NCBI RefSeq assembly: GCF_038070105.1
Contig: NZ_JBBPBZ010000002.1
Location: forward strand, 3,206,501 to 3,270,500
Source of the DNA: Methylocystis sp. IM3
GTDB taxonomy: Bacteria > Pseudomonadota > Alphaproteobacteria > Rhizobiales > Beijerinckiaceae
Direction of reading: 5' to 3'
DNA length: 64,000 nucleotides
In this document: positions 17,241-26,059 of the stretch, in pieces
Position numbering within the stretch: the first letter of the stretch is position 1
Layout of the letters: each line of letters opens with the position of its first letter
Translations under genes and position numbers: made by a program
The notes under the pieces: generated by a model
Seen by the model: only the letters and a program-made list of their open reading frames with translations
What the model was told of the DNA's origin: nothing
Databases searched by the model: none

Positions 17241-17279
17241 AAAGAAAACCCGGCGGCCGGGAGAGCTGGAGCCGCCGGG
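17241..17279 (-). terminator. Intrinsic terminator for the 35-aa membrane-protein gene
   Basis: Read on the minus strand, CCCGGCGG (17279-17272) pairs perfectly with CCGCCGGG (17256-17249) around a 15-base loop, directly followed by TTTTCTTT (17248-17241). The T tract exists only in this orientation, so the terminator serves a minus-strand transcript. The only minus-strand gene upstream is the small ORF at 17290-17397. Confidence 0.65.
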
Positions 17280-17289
17280 ATTACTCGTC

Positions 17290-17397
17290 TTACCTGAACA
17301 ATTGAGACGCCTGATGCATCAAGACAAGAAAAAAGGCGAGCCCGCCAGCAATGAACATTGACGCTTTCAGCATCGACGCGCGGCTGTGCTGGATCAT
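17290..17397 (-). CDS. Small single-pass membrane protein (35 aa), unrecognised
   Basis: The reading frame runs from ATG at 17397-17395 to TAA at 17292-17290. It gives a 35-residue peptide with a short basic start (MIQHSRASMLK), a hydrophobic helix at about residues 12-27 (SMFIAGGLAFFLVLM) and a short tail. AAGGAG lies nine bases upstream of the ATG, the strongest ribosome-binding site in this gap, and a minus-strand terminator follows the stop by about 10 bases. Promoter-to-terminator context supports a real gene. No family is recognised. It is divergent from ccdA, about 220 bases away. Confidence 0.55.
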   Translation of the reverse strand: MIQHSRASMLKASMFIAGGLAFFLVLMHQASQLFR

Positions 17398-17620
17398 ATC
17401 TCCATGCTCCTTCGGTTTCCCTGTCAGAGCGCAGAGTAAACTCACTTCTGGCGCGTTGAAGCGCCAATTTGAGCAAAACCCACAAGTCCAGAACGATTAT
17501 TTTGCTTGAACAGGATCGGCGCGCGGCGATCGCTCCGCGCGGCGCCCGGAGCGCCGCCTTTGCGCCGCGGCCCGCCCTGTGGCAATAACGCGCCCAAACA
17601 TCTCTCTTCCGAGGATCACC

Positions 17621-18352
17621 ATGGCGGCGGACGTCACCTTTCCCGCAGCGGCGGCGGCGGGGCTCTTGTCTTTTCTCTCTCCCTGCGTGCTGCCGCTCGT
17701 GCCGCCCTATCTGACCTATCTCGCTGGCGTTTCGATGGAGGATCTCGAAATCGAGACCCGCTCGCAGGCCCGCCGCGACGTGCTGTTTTCGGCAGTGCTG
17801 TTCGTCCTCGGCTTCACGACGGTCTTCGTGGCGCTCGGCGCGACCGCCAGCGCCTTCGGCGCCGTGATTCGCGCCAATCTGCATATTCTCTCCTGGCTGG
17901 CGGGCGCGGTCATCATCCTGATGGGGCTGCATTTCGTCGGCGTGCTGAAGGTCGGCCTGCTCTATCGGGAGAAGCGCGCGGAGATCACCAAGCCCATGGG
18001 CCTCTTCGGCTCCTATGTGATGGGGCTGGCCTTTGCCTTCGGCTGGACGCCCTGCATCGGGCCGATTCTCGCGGCGATTCTCGCCGTCGCCGGCGCGCAG
18101 GAGACGGTCGCGCGCGGCGCCGCCCTGCTCGCCACCTATTCGCTGGGTCTTGGCCTGCCCTTCATCGTCGCAGGCCTGGCCCTCGGCCGATTCCTCGCCT
18201 TCGTCGCGCGCTTTCGCAAGCATTTCGGCAAGGTGGAGAAAGTCGTCGGCGTCCTGCTGATCGTCACGGGCGTCGCCTTCCTCACCGGCGGCGTGCAGGA
18301 AATGTCTTTCTGGCTGCTGGAGATGTTCCCCGGCCTGGCGACGCTCGGATGA
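17621..18352 (+). CDS. ccdA: Cytochrome c biogenesis protein CcdA (DsbD-like thiol-disulfide transporter)
   Basis: A 243-residue, six-helix membrane protein of the CcdA/DsbD beta-domain family, which carries reducing equivalents from cytoplasmic thioredoxin to periplasmic thiols. Both redox cysteines are in their usual contexts: LSPCVLPLVPPYLTYLAG near residues 22-39 and FGWTPCIGPIL near 143-153. GAGG at 17611-17614 lies six bases before the ATG. It would supply reductant to CcmG/CcmH-type proteins, matching the ccm operon nearby. Its stop codon overlaps the next gene's start (ATGA). Confidence 0.93.
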   Translation: MAADVTFPAAAAAGLLSFLSPCVLPLVPPYLTYLAGVSMEDLEIETRSQARRDVLFSAVLFVLGFTTVFVALGATASAFGAVIRANLHILSWLAGAVIILMGLHFVGVLKVGLLYREKRAEITKPMGLFGSYVMGLAFAFGWTPCIGPILAAILAVAGAQETVARGAALLATYSLGLGLPFIVAGLALGRFLAFVARFRKHFGKVEKVVGVLLIVTGVAFLTGGVQEMSFWLLEMFPGLATLG

Positions 18353-19527
18353 CCGGGATGGCGGGCTGGGACCCCCGCCAGGATCCCCGTCTGCCCGAAA
18401 TCGACCGGCTGCGCGGTCTCGTCATGGTCGTCATGGCGCTCGATCACATGCGCGATTTCTTCGACGCCGACGCCCTGCGCTTCAGCCCGACGGACCTCGA
18501 GCGCACCTATCCATTTCTCTTCTTCACGCGCTTCGTCACTCATTTTTGCGCGCCGACCTTCGCCCTGCTCGCGGGCGTGGGCGCCTATCTCTATGGCGCG
18601 CGCCGCCGGGACCCCGAGACGCTCAGCCTCTTTCTCGCGACTCGCGGCGTCTGGCTGATCCTGCTCGACGCAGTGGCCATCAGCCCCGTCTGGGGCGGGC
18701 CGGGGCGGATCATGCTGGGCACGCTCTGGGCGATCGGTTGCGGGCTCGTCGCGCTCTCGCTGCTCTCGCGCCTCCCCGCCCGGCAGGTTCTCGCGATCGG
18801 CGCGGCGATCGTTCTCGGCCACAATCTGCTCGATGGCGTCCACGCGGCCGACCTCGGGGCGTTCGGCCCCTGGTGGCGGCTGTTGCACGAGAAAGGTCCC
18901 CTGCCCCTCGGCCTTCCCGGCGCGGTCTATTACGCCGCCTTGCCCTGGATCGGCGTCGTCGCGCTGGGCTACGGGATCGGACCCCTCTTCGAAAGGGCGC
19001 CGGCGGCGCGGGACGAGACGCTCCTGCGCGCCGGCCTTTGCGCCCTCGCAGCTTTCGCCGTGTTGCGGGCGACCAATTTCTACGGCGACCCCGCCCCCTG
19101 GACCGCGCAGCGGGAGGCGCTCTTCACCGCGCTTTCCTTTCTCAACGTCACCAAATATCCGCCCTCCCTGCTCTATCTGCTCGTGACGCTCGGGGGCGCG
19201 GCGCTGATCCTGCCCGCGCTCGAACGCGTCAACGGCGCCGCCGGCCGCGTCCTCGCCGTCTTCGGCCGGACGCCGCTGCTTTTCTACGTCCTGCATCTCT
19301 ATCTGGGGGCGGCGGCGGCGCTGGCGCTTCTCGCGGCGCAGGGCTATAGCTATGCCGACGTTGCAGGATTTCTGAAATCCGGCGGGCCGCCGGCCGGTCT
19401 CGGGATCGGCCTCGCCGGGGCCTATGCGGCGTGGGTTCTCGTCGTGGCGGCGCTCTATCCAGCGTGCCGCTGGTTCGGGGGCGTCAAGCGCCGGCGGCGG
19501 GATCTATGGTGGCTGAGTTATCTCTGA
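18349..19527 (+). CDS. DUF1624/heparan-alpha-glucosaminide acetyltransferase-like membrane protein
   Basis: A 392-residue polytopic membrane protein. Residues 15-35 contain EIDRLRGLVMVVMALDH, the hallmark of the DUF1624/HGSNAT-type catalytic domain (first transmembrane helix with the Arg and His seen in transmembrane acyltransferases). About ten hydrophobic helices follow. Related proteins transfer acetyl groups across membranes, but this member's substrate is unknown. The ATG at 18349 overlaps the ccdA stop by four bases, so translation is coupled to ccdA. Confidence 0.8.
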   Translation: MTGMAGWDPRQDPRLPEIDRLRGLVMVVMALDHMRDFFDADALRFSPTDLERTYPFLFFTRFVTHFCAPTFALLAGVGAYLYGARRRDPETLSLFLATRGVWLILLDAVAISPVWGGPGRIMLGTLWAIGCGLVALSLLSRLPARQVLAIGAAIVLGHNLLDGVHAADLGAFGPWWRLLHEKGPLPLGLPGAVYYAALPWIGVVALGYGIGPLFERAPAARDETLLRAGLCALAAFAVLRATNFYGDPAPWTAQREALFTALSFLNVTKYPPSLLYLLVTLGGAALILPALERVNGAAGRVLAVFGRTPLLFYVLHLYLGAAAALALLAAQGYSYADVAGFLKSGGPPAGLGIGLAGAYAAWVLVVAALYPACRWFGGVKRRRRDLWWLSYL

Positions 19528-19646
19528 ACCTTAACGCTTCAGCGCGATTTACCAGGCGGCCGCGGGCCGGCGGCTTGGTCGCGGCGCATGGCGCGCGGTA
19601 TAGAGGAACGTCGTTTTTGTCTCAACGCAGGTCCGGGGTTAGGTAG

Positions 19647-22244
19647 ATGCTCGAGAAACTGGTGGCCTTCTGTCTTCGTTGGCCCTGGACCGTTGTTCTT
19701 CTCACGCTCGCGTTGACCGCCGGGGGCGTTTACCTCACCGCCGAACGTTTCGCGATCGACACCGACACGGCGAATCTGTTCTCCCCCGACATGGGCTGGC
19801 GCAAGAACCAGATGGCGCTCTACCGCGCCTTTCCGCAGCTCGAGAACACCATCGTCGCGGTCATCGACGGACCCAACCCCGAAGCCGCCGAGGACGCCGC
19901 CGCCCGGCTCACCGCCGAGCTGAAGGGCCGGCCCCTGCTTCTCAGGGTGTGGCGCCCGGACGATCCGGCCTTTTTCGCCAAGAGCGGGCTTCTTTATCTC
20001 GACCGTCCCGAACTCGAGCACACGGTCGGCACACTCATCGGCCAGCGCGACGTGCTGACGCCCCTCGCCGAGGATCCGACCCTGCGCGGGCTTTCGAGCG
20101 TCCTCGTCGCCAACCAGAAGCGGGCGGCGGGCGGCGAGCGCGCCACCGCCATGTATCTTGCGGGCCTCGACCAGTTTTCTCAGGCCTTCGAGGCGACGCT
20201 CGCCGGACAGACGGCCCGCGTGGATTGGGAGAAGCTGCTCGCGGGCGGCAAGGAGGCCGCGCCCGTCGGCCCGCCGCCCGAGACGCGGCGCATCGTCCTC
20301 ATCAATCCGGTCCTCGACTTCACGGCGCTTCAGCCGGGCGGCGAGGCCATCGGGGCGGTCCGCAAGGCCGCCGCCGCGCTCGGGATCGACAAGGAGAACG
20401 GCTATACGTTTCGCCTCACGGGCGAGGTGCCGCTCGCCGACGAGGAATTCGCCACGCTCTCCGAGAATATGGCGCTCAACACGGCCGGCACGCTGGTCGT
20501 CGTCTCGCTCATTCTCTTCGCCGCGCTGCGTTCGCCCAAGCTCATTCTGGCCGTGCTGGTCACGCTGCTGGCGGGCCTCGCCATCACCTCGGGCGCCGGC
20601 ATTCTGCTCATCGGCCGGTTCAATCTGATTTCGGTCGCCTTCGCCGCCCTCTTCATCGGCCTCGGCGTCGATTTCGGCATTCAGTTCGCCACGCGCTATC
20701 GCGAGGAGCGGCACGGCCACGGCGACCTCGAGCCGGCGCTGCTCCATGCGACGCAGGGCATCGGCGGCTCGCTGACGTTGGCCGCGGTCTCGCTGCTCGC
20801 GGGCTTCTTCTGCTTCCTGCCGACCTCCTTTCTGGGCGTCGCGGAGCTCGGGCTCATCGCCGGCGTCGGCATGATCATCGCCTATCTGGCGACGCTGACC
20901 TTCCTGCCCGCGGCCATCAAGCTGCTGCATCCGCCGGCGGAGCACGTGCCGATCGCGACCCACTCGCTCGCCGTGGTGGATCACTGGATCGCCCACCACC
21001 GCCCGATCGTGCTGCTCGGCACGGCGGCGGTCGTGCTCGCCGGCGTGCCGGCGCTGATGCGGCTGCACTTCGACTCCAATCCGATGAATCTGCGCGACCA
21101 GAAGGTCGAATCCGTCGCGACCTTCCTCGACCTCTCGAAGGACCCGAAGACGGCCCCGAACAAGATCGAGACGCTCGCGCCCTCGCTCGAGGCGGCGCAG
21201 GAGCTGACCAGGAAGATCCTGGCGTTGCCGGAAGTCGACCACGTCGATTCGGTTTTTTCGCTCATTCCCAAGGATCAGGACGAAAAGCTGCCGCTGATCG
21301 CGCGCGCCGCGAGCGAGCTGCACGCCGCGCTCCATCCCAAGGTCAAGCCCGCGCCGACCGACGCGGAAACGGTCAAGGCGCTGACCGCCGCCGCCAAGGC
21401 GCTGCGCGCGGCCGTGGCGAAGAAGCCGCAGCCCGCGGTGACGCGTTTCGCGGCGACGCTCGACGCCCTCGCCAAGGCGAGCCCGGAGACGCGCGAAAAG
21501 GCCCGCGGCGCCGCCTTCGCGGGCTTCGAGAAGCTCATGGGCCAGCTGCACGACGTCCTGCAGGCGCAGCGCGTGACGCCCGAAAATCTGCCGGAGGAAT
21601 TGCGCTCGGACTGGATTTCCGCCGATGGCCTCGTCCGGCTCCAGACCACGCCCAAGGGCGACAGCAACGACCGCGTGGTCATGAGCCGATTCGCCGACGC
21701 CATGCTGGCCATCGCACCCGATTCGAGCGGCGCGCCGGTCATCATCTCGGAGGCCGGCAAGACGGTGACCCGCGCCTTTCTGGAGGCCGGCGTCTTCGCC
21801 TTCGTGGCGGTTTTCCTTATTCTTGCCGTAGCTCTGCGCAATGCAATCGATGTCGCGCTCACCCTCGGCCCGCTCGTGCTCGCCGGGATCATGAGCCTTC
21901 AGGCTGCGGAAATGCTCGGGGTGTCGCTGAATTTCGCCAATATCATCGCGCTGCCGCTGATGTTCGGCGTCGGCGTCGCCTTTCACATCTATTACGTGAT
22001 CGCCTGGCGAAAGGGCGTCGTGGACATGCTGGCCTCGAGCCTCACCCGCGCGATCTTCTTCAGCTCGCTCACCACGGGCACCGCCTTCGGCAGCCTTTTC
22101 CTGTCGAGCCATCCGGGCACCGCCAGCATGGGCGAGCTTCTCACCATCTCGCTGTTTTTCACGCTACTTGCGGCCTTCATCATCGTGCCGGCCTTTCTCG
22201 GCCCGCCCCGCCATCCGGCGCCGGGCGCGTCCGACCCGGCTTGA
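19647..22244 (+). CDS. hpnN: Hopanoid transporter HpnN (RND/MMPL superfamily)
   Basis: An 865-residue inner-membrane RND/MMPL-type transporter resembling HpnN, which moves hopanoids to the outer membrane in bacteria such as Rhodopseudomonas palustris. The first transmembrane helix is at about residues 12-32. Two periplasmic domains (about 35-270 and 460-700) are each followed by five to six helices. Family-typical motifs include DTDTANLFSPD (residues 38-48) and GLGVDFGIQF around 337-346. The second periplasmic domain holds a long helical region rich in Lys and Ala (residues 560-640). No other hopanoid gene is in the window. It is followed by a DUF2147 gene on the same strand. Confidence 0.9.
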   Translation: MLEKLVAFCLRWPWTVVLLTLALTAGGVYLTAERFAIDTDTANLFSPDMGWRKNQMALYRAFPQLENTIVAVIDGPNPEAAEDAAARLTAELKGRPLLLRVWRPDDPAFFAKSGLLYLDRPELEHTVGTLIGQRDVLTPLAEDPTLRGLSSVLVANQKRAAGGERATAMYLAGLDQFSQAFEATLAGQTARVDWEKLLAGGKEAAPVGPPPETRRIVLINPVLDFTALQPGGEAIGAVRKAAAALGIDKENGYTFRLTGEVPLADEEFATLSENMALNTAGTLVVVSLILFAALRSPKLILAVLVTLLAGLAITSGAGILLIGRFNLISVAFAALFIGLGVDFGIQFATRYREERHGHGDLEPALLHATQGIGGSLTLAAVSLLAGFFCFLPTSFLGVAELGLIAGVGMIIAYLATLTFLPAAIKLLHPPAEHVPIATHSLAVVDHWIAHHRPIVLLGTAAVVLAGVPALMRLHFDSNPMNLRDQKVESVATFLDLSKDPKTAPNKIETLAPSLEAAQELTRKILALPEVDHVDSVFSLIPKDQDEKLPLIARAASELHAALHPKVKPAPTDAETVKALTAAAKALRAAVAKKPQPAVTRFAATLDALAKASPETREKARGAAFAGFEKLMGQLHDVLQAQRVTPENLPEELRSDWISADGLVRLQTTPKGDSNDRVVMSRFADAMLAIAPDSSGAPVIISEAGKTVTRAFLEAGVFAFVAVFLILAVALRNAIDVALTLGPLVLAGIMSLQAAEMLGVSLNFANIIALPLMFGVGVAFHIYYVIAWRKGVVDMLASSLTRAIFFSSLTTGTAFGSLFLSSHPGTASMGELLTISLFFTLLAAFIIVPAFLGPPRHPAPGASDPA

Positions 22245-22315
22245 CGAAAGGCAGCCTTCTGGATTTCGCTGCCAGGCGAAGGCCTTGGCCCACACAACTG
22301 GGGATAGACGGCGTC

Positions 22316-22966
22316 ATGAACAAATTTCTGCTGAGCATTGCCGCCGCCACGGCCCTCCTTGCGCCGATCGCCAGCGCGGCGGAGCAACCGATCTATGGCG
22401 TTTGGGTCCGCGAAGGCCACCCGACCGACAAGCTCGAATTCTACGACTGCTCTGGCAAGCTCTGCGCCAAGGGCGTGCTGCCCATGCTGGACGGCAGCCC
22501 GCCGCCGGTCGTGCTGCGCTCGGCCGCCAAGACCGGGCCGAACAGCTGGAAGGGCGATCTTTTCAACCCCGAGGACGGCAAGACCTATACGGGCAAGATC
22601 ACCTATGACTCGCCCACGCAGTTCACGCTGACGGGATGCCTGATGGCCTTCCTGTGCCAGAGCGAAACCTGGACCCGCGTCTCCGGCCCGCCGAAGAAAG
22701 CCGAACCGAAGCCCGAGGCGAAAGCCGAGGGCAAGAGCGACGGCAAGTCGGAGAGCAAGACGGAAGGCAAGGCCGAGAGCAAGGCTCCCGTCGCCGAACA
22801 CCCCGAAAAGGCGCAGGCTGCGGCAAAGCCGACCGGCGAAAAGGCCGCGAAGCCGGCGGCTGATTCGGCGAAGACCGCGAAAGCCGCGAAGCCGGCGGAG
22901 GCGAAATCCGCGGCGCCGAAGGCGCAGCCTTCGCATCCAAAGCCCGTTGAAGACGCCGACCAATAG
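22316..22966 (+). CDS. Secreted DUF2147 domain protein with a Lys/Ala-rich tail
   Basis: A 216-residue protein with a signal peptide (residues 1-22, ending ASAAE), a DUF2147 lipocalin-like domain (about residues 26-125, starting IYGVWVRE and containing GCLMAFLCQSETWTR) and a long low-complexity tail (about 128-216) of Lys, Ala, Glu, Ser and Pro. The domain's function is unknown. The tail, with units such as KAEGKSDGKSE, recalls histone-H1-like or cell-wall-associated disordered regions and could bind anionic surfaces (inference). It follows hpnN by 71 bases and is followed by a terminator. Confidence 0.8.
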   Translation: MNKFLLSIAAATALLAPIASAAEQPIYGVWVREGHPTDKLEFYDCSGKLCAKGVLPMLDGSPPPVVLRSAAKTGPNSWKGDLFNPEDGKTYTGKITYDSPTQFTLTGCLMAFLCQSETWTRVSGPPKKAEPKPEAKAEGKSDGKSESKTEGKAESKAPVAEHPEKAQAAAKPTGEKAAKPAADSAKTAKAAKPAEAKSAAPKAQPSHPKPVEDADQ

Positions 22967-23014
22967 GCCTTTCCTCGCGCATGTGACAACAGGTTGAACT
23001 TGACGCCTCAGAGC

Positions 23015-23044
23015 CGGCGGGCCAGCTTGGCGCCCGCCGATTTT
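23015..23044 (+). terminator. Intrinsic terminator after the hpnN-DUF2147 unit
   Basis: CGGCGGGC (23015-23022) and GCCCGCCG (23032-23039) form a perfect 8-bp GC stem with a nine-base loop, followed by ATTTT (23040-23044). It lies about 50 bases after the DUF2147 stop and before the efflux operon, marking the end of the hpnN transcription unit. Confidence 0.75.
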
Positions 23045-23166
23045 GCGCCTGCACGCCACTGGCTTAAGAACCGCCCCAGGACGGGCCCGGCAGGGCGCCG
23101 ACGTTGGTCGCAGGACAGGCCGCGCCGGGCGGATGGCGCGTCGGCGGAAGAGAGGGAGTGAGCTTT

Positions 23167-24720
23167 TTGACGGCCGTCGGGGCGTTCCGGTTCCTGCCCT
23201 CTCCCTTGCTACTCGCGGCCGCGGCTGCGCTGCTTTCCGGCTGCGATCTCGACTGGGAGAAGCCGGACATCGCCGTTCCGCCGCCGCCGAAGTTCCGCGA
23301 GGCCAAGAGCGCAAACGCGACGCCCATCCCGCGCGGGCCGGATTTCGCCGCCAAATTCGGCTCCCGGGAGCTGACGGGTCTCGTCGAAGCGGCCGTGGGC
23401 GAAAATCTCGACATTGCCGCCGCCGCGGCGCGCATCGCGCAAGTCGACGCGCAGGCGCGGGTCGCGAGCGCGGCGCTGTGGCCCAATATCTCGATGCAGG
23501 ACATCGCCCGCACGACCCGCGTGCCGGGCACGACGACCAATGTCGCGTCGGCGGGGTCGAACATCACGCCCGCCTCGACATCGACGGGCTCGTCGCAGCA
23601 GACGCCGCTCACCGGCTTCCGGGCGCGGGAGTTCGGCTTCTTCCAGCTCGGCCTGACGGCGAGCTACGAGATCGACTTCTGGGGCAAGAACGAGGACGCC
23701 TCCTACGCCGCGCGGCTGCTCGCCAACGCCAGCCGCTTCAACCGGGATACGGTCGAGATTTCGACGATCGCCTCGGTGATCAACGCCTATTTCCAGGTGC
23801 TCACCGCGCAGGACCGGCTACGCATCGCCCACAATAACGTCGCCATCGCCGAGCGCGTCTTTCGCGCCATTCAGGCGCGCTTCGAGGTCGGCGTCGCGAG
23901 CGCCCTCGACACGGCGCAGCAGGAGAGCGTGCTGGCGCAGGCGCGGGCGACGATTCCGCCGCTCGAGCAGACCTTGCGGCAGACGAAGAATCAGCTCGCC
24001 GTTCTGGTCGGGCAGACGCCCGAAAGCGTGGAGATCAAGGGCGGATCGCTGACGAAGCTCACCTTCCCGCATGTTTCGCCGGGCTTGCCCTCGGAAGTGC
24101 TGCTGCGCCGTCCGGACGTGGCCGAGGCCGAGGCGCGGCTCGCGTCGCAGGAGTTTTCGGTGCTGCAAGCGCGCGCCGCCTTCTTCCCATCGATCACGCT
24201 CACCGGACAATATGGCGTGCAGAGCGCGCTGCTGCACAATCTGCTGCGGCCCGAGGCGGTCGCCTGGCAGGCGGCGGCCAATCTCGCCCAGCCGATCTTC
24301 GACGGCTTCAACATTCAGGGCAATTACGAGAATCAGAAGGGCCGCTACGCCGAACTCGCCGCCCTCTACCGCAAGCAGATCCTGACGGCGCTGAGCGACG
24401 CCGAAAACGCGCTGATCGCGGTGCGGGAGACCGCGGCCGCGCTGAAGGCCCAGACCGTGGCCGCCGCCGCCGCCGAGCGCGCGCTGACCGTGTCCGAGGT
24501 GCGGCTGCAGGAGGGAACGATCGACATCATCACCCTCTCGACGACGCAGACGACGCTTTTTCAGGCTCAGGATCAGCTCGCGGTGACGCGGCTCTCTTAC
24601 TTTCAAGCTGCGACGAGCCTATATCAGGCGCTCGGCGGCGGATGGTCCCCCACGACGCGAGACGCCGAAATCGCTCAAGCCAACGCGGCCTATGAGGCCG
24701 ACAAGGGAATCTTTCCATGA
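23167..24720 (+). CDS. RND efflux outer-membrane lipoprotein, NodT/OprM family
   Basis: An outer-membrane factor of about 517 residues (TolC-type channel). A lipobox, LLSGC, follows the N-terminal hydrophobic segment, and two OEP repeats cover roughly residues 60-260 and 270-480. Typical motifs are YEIDFWGKN and LRRPDVAEAEARL. The start is uncertain: the frame is open to a GTG at 23104. GAGGGAG at 23152-23158 lies eight bases before TTG at 23167, which gives a normal lipoprotein signal, so I use that. The stop overlaps the next gene's ATG, the beginning of a four-gene efflux operon. Confidence 0.87.
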   Translation: MTAVGAFRFLPSPLLLAAAAALLSGCDLDWEKPDIAVPPPPKFREAKSANATPIPRGPDFAAKFGSRELTGLVEAAVGENLDIAAAAARIAQVDAQARVASAALWPNISMQDIARTTRVPGTTTNVASAGSNITPASTSTGSSQQTPLTGFRAREFGFFQLGLTASYEIDFWGKNEDASYAARLLANASRFNRDTVEISTIASVINAYFQVLTAQDRLRIAHNNVAIAERVFRAIQARFEVGVASALDTAQQESVLAQARATIPPLEQTLRQTKNQLAVLVGQTPESVEIKGGSLTKLTFPHVSPGLPSEVLLRRPDVAEAEARLASQEFSVLQARAAFFPSITLTGQYGVQSALLHNLLRPEAVAWQAAANLAQPIFDGFNIQGNYENQKGRYAELAALYRKQILTALSDAENALIAVRETAAALKAQTVAAAAAERALTVSEVRLQEGTIDIITLSTTQTTLFQAQDQLAVTRLSYFQAATSLYQALGGGWSPTTRDAEIAQANAAYEADKGIFP

Positions 24721-26048
24721 TCCGCGCCGATCGGCGTATCCTCATGGCCATTGGCGCGCTCGCGCTGGCGCTCGCCGCCGGCGGAGCGTGGCAGAGCGGC
24801 CTGAGGTTCGGCTCCGACGGCAAGCCGGCGGCGGAAAGCGCCACGGGCGGCGGAGGCAAGCGCCGGGACGAAGCCGTGAGCGTCGCGACCGCCAAGGCGC
24901 GGATCGAGAACGTTCCGGTGACGATCGACGCCGTGGGCACGGTGCAGGCGCTCAATACGGTGACGATCCGCACCCAGGTGGACGGGCGGCTCCTGCGCCT
25001 CGCCTTCACCGAAGGCCAGGACGTGAAGAAGGGCGACGTGCTCGCCGAGATCGACCCGGCCCTTTACAAGGCGCTCTACGATCAGGCCGTCGCCAAGAAG
25101 GCCCAGGACGAGGCCAACCTCGCCAACGCCCGCGTCGATCTCGCCCGCTACGAGAAGCTCGTCGCCGGCAAGTTCCTCTCGCAGCAGCAATATACGACGC
25201 AGAAGGCGCAGGTCTCGCAGCTCGAGGCGCAGGTGCGCGCCGATCAGGCGGCGATCGACAACGCCAAGACCACGCTCGACTACGCCACCATCCGCTCGCC
25301 GATCGACGGACGCGTCGGCATCCGACTCGTGGACGTCGGCAATATTTTGCACCCCTCGGATGCGGGCGGCATCGTCGTCGTCACCCAGCTCAGGCCGATC
25401 TATGTCGTCTTCACTCTGCCCCAGCAGGCTCTGCCCGCGGTGCAGAAGGCGCAAGGCTCAGGCCCCGCGAAGGTCAGGGCGCTCGGCTCCGACAACGCCA
25501 CGACGCTGGAGAGCGGCGAGCTCTCCGTCATCGACAACCAGATCGACCAGCTCACCGGCACGGTGAAGCTGAAGGCCATTTTCGCCAATCAGGATCTGGG
25601 ACTGTGGCCGGGACAGTTCGTCAATGTGCGGCTGATGCTCGACACCATCAAGAACGCCGTCGTGACCCCGAGCCCGGCGGTCCAGCGCGGCCCCAACGGC
25701 GCCTTCGTCTATGTTTTGGGAGACGATGGCCGCGCCCATATGAAAACCGTCACGACAGGGCGGCAGGATGAGAATATCGTCGTCGTCACGTCGGGGCTGG
25801 AGCCCGGCGAGACCGTGGTGACAAGCGGATTCGCGCGGCTCTTCGACGGCGCAAAAGTGCATGTGGCCCACACCGAGGAGCCCGCCGCCGCGGCGACCGC
25901 GACCCCGTCGCAAGCGGAGCCGCAGAAAGAGCCTGTCGGCGGCCATCGGCGGCATGGCGCCAAAATGGACGGCTCCAAGAACGATAGCCCCAGGAGCGAC
26001 GGCCCGAAGGGCGAGAATGCAAGGGGAGAAGGGTCTCCCGGAAGGTGA
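24717..26048 (+). CDS. mdtA: RND efflux periplasmic adaptor (MdtA-like membrane fusion protein)
   Basis: A 443-residue membrane fusion protein. It has an N-terminal anchor (about residues 8-25), the biotinyl-lipoyl-like half containing TVQALNTVTIRTQVDGRL (about 76-93), an alpha-hairpin with the periplasmic coiled coil (residues 110-180) and DYATIRSPIDGRVGIR (about 188-203). The C-terminal ~70 residues are a low-complexity Ala/Pro then Lys/Gly/Arg-rich tail, longer than in E. coli MdtA. It bridges the inner-membrane pumps and the outer-membrane factor. Its ATG overlaps the upstream stop codon. Confidence 0.9.
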   Translation: MIRADRRILMAIGALALALAAGGAWQSGLRFGSDGKPAAESATGGGGKRRDEAVSVATAKARIENVPVTIDAVGTVQALNTVTIRTQVDGRLLRLAFTEGQDVKKGDVLAEIDPALYKALYDQAVAKKAQDEANLANARVDLARYEKLVAGKFLSQQQYTTQKAQVSQLEAQVRADQAAIDNAKTTLDYATIRSPIDGRVGIRLVDVGNILHPSDAGGIVVVTQLRPIYVVFTLPQQALPAVQKAQGSGPAKVRALGSDNATTLESGELSVIDNQIDQLTGTVKLKAIFANQDLGLWPGQFVNVRLMLDTIKNAVVTPSPAVQRGPNGAFVYVLGDDGRAHMKTVTTGRQDENIVVVTSGLEPGETVVTSGFARLFDGAKVHVAHTEEPAAAATATPSQAEPQKEPVGGHRRHGAKMDGSKNDSPRSDGPKGENARGEGSPGR

Positions 26049-26059
26049 TCTGACTCGAG

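Noticed and set aside
17234..18223. Minus-strand 329-codon frame over ccdA
   Set aside because: A shadow of ccdA with no recognisable features. The small minus-strand protein at 17290-17397 is in a different frame.
19539..22112. Long minus-strand open frame (857 codons) opposite hpnN
   Set aside because: Its translation is Arg/Gly/Asp/Gln-rich low complexity without domains; it is the antisense shadow common in high-GC genes. The plus-strand HpnN frame has clear family motifs. Similar shadows opposite mdtB, mdtC, copA and iorAB were dropped for the same reason.
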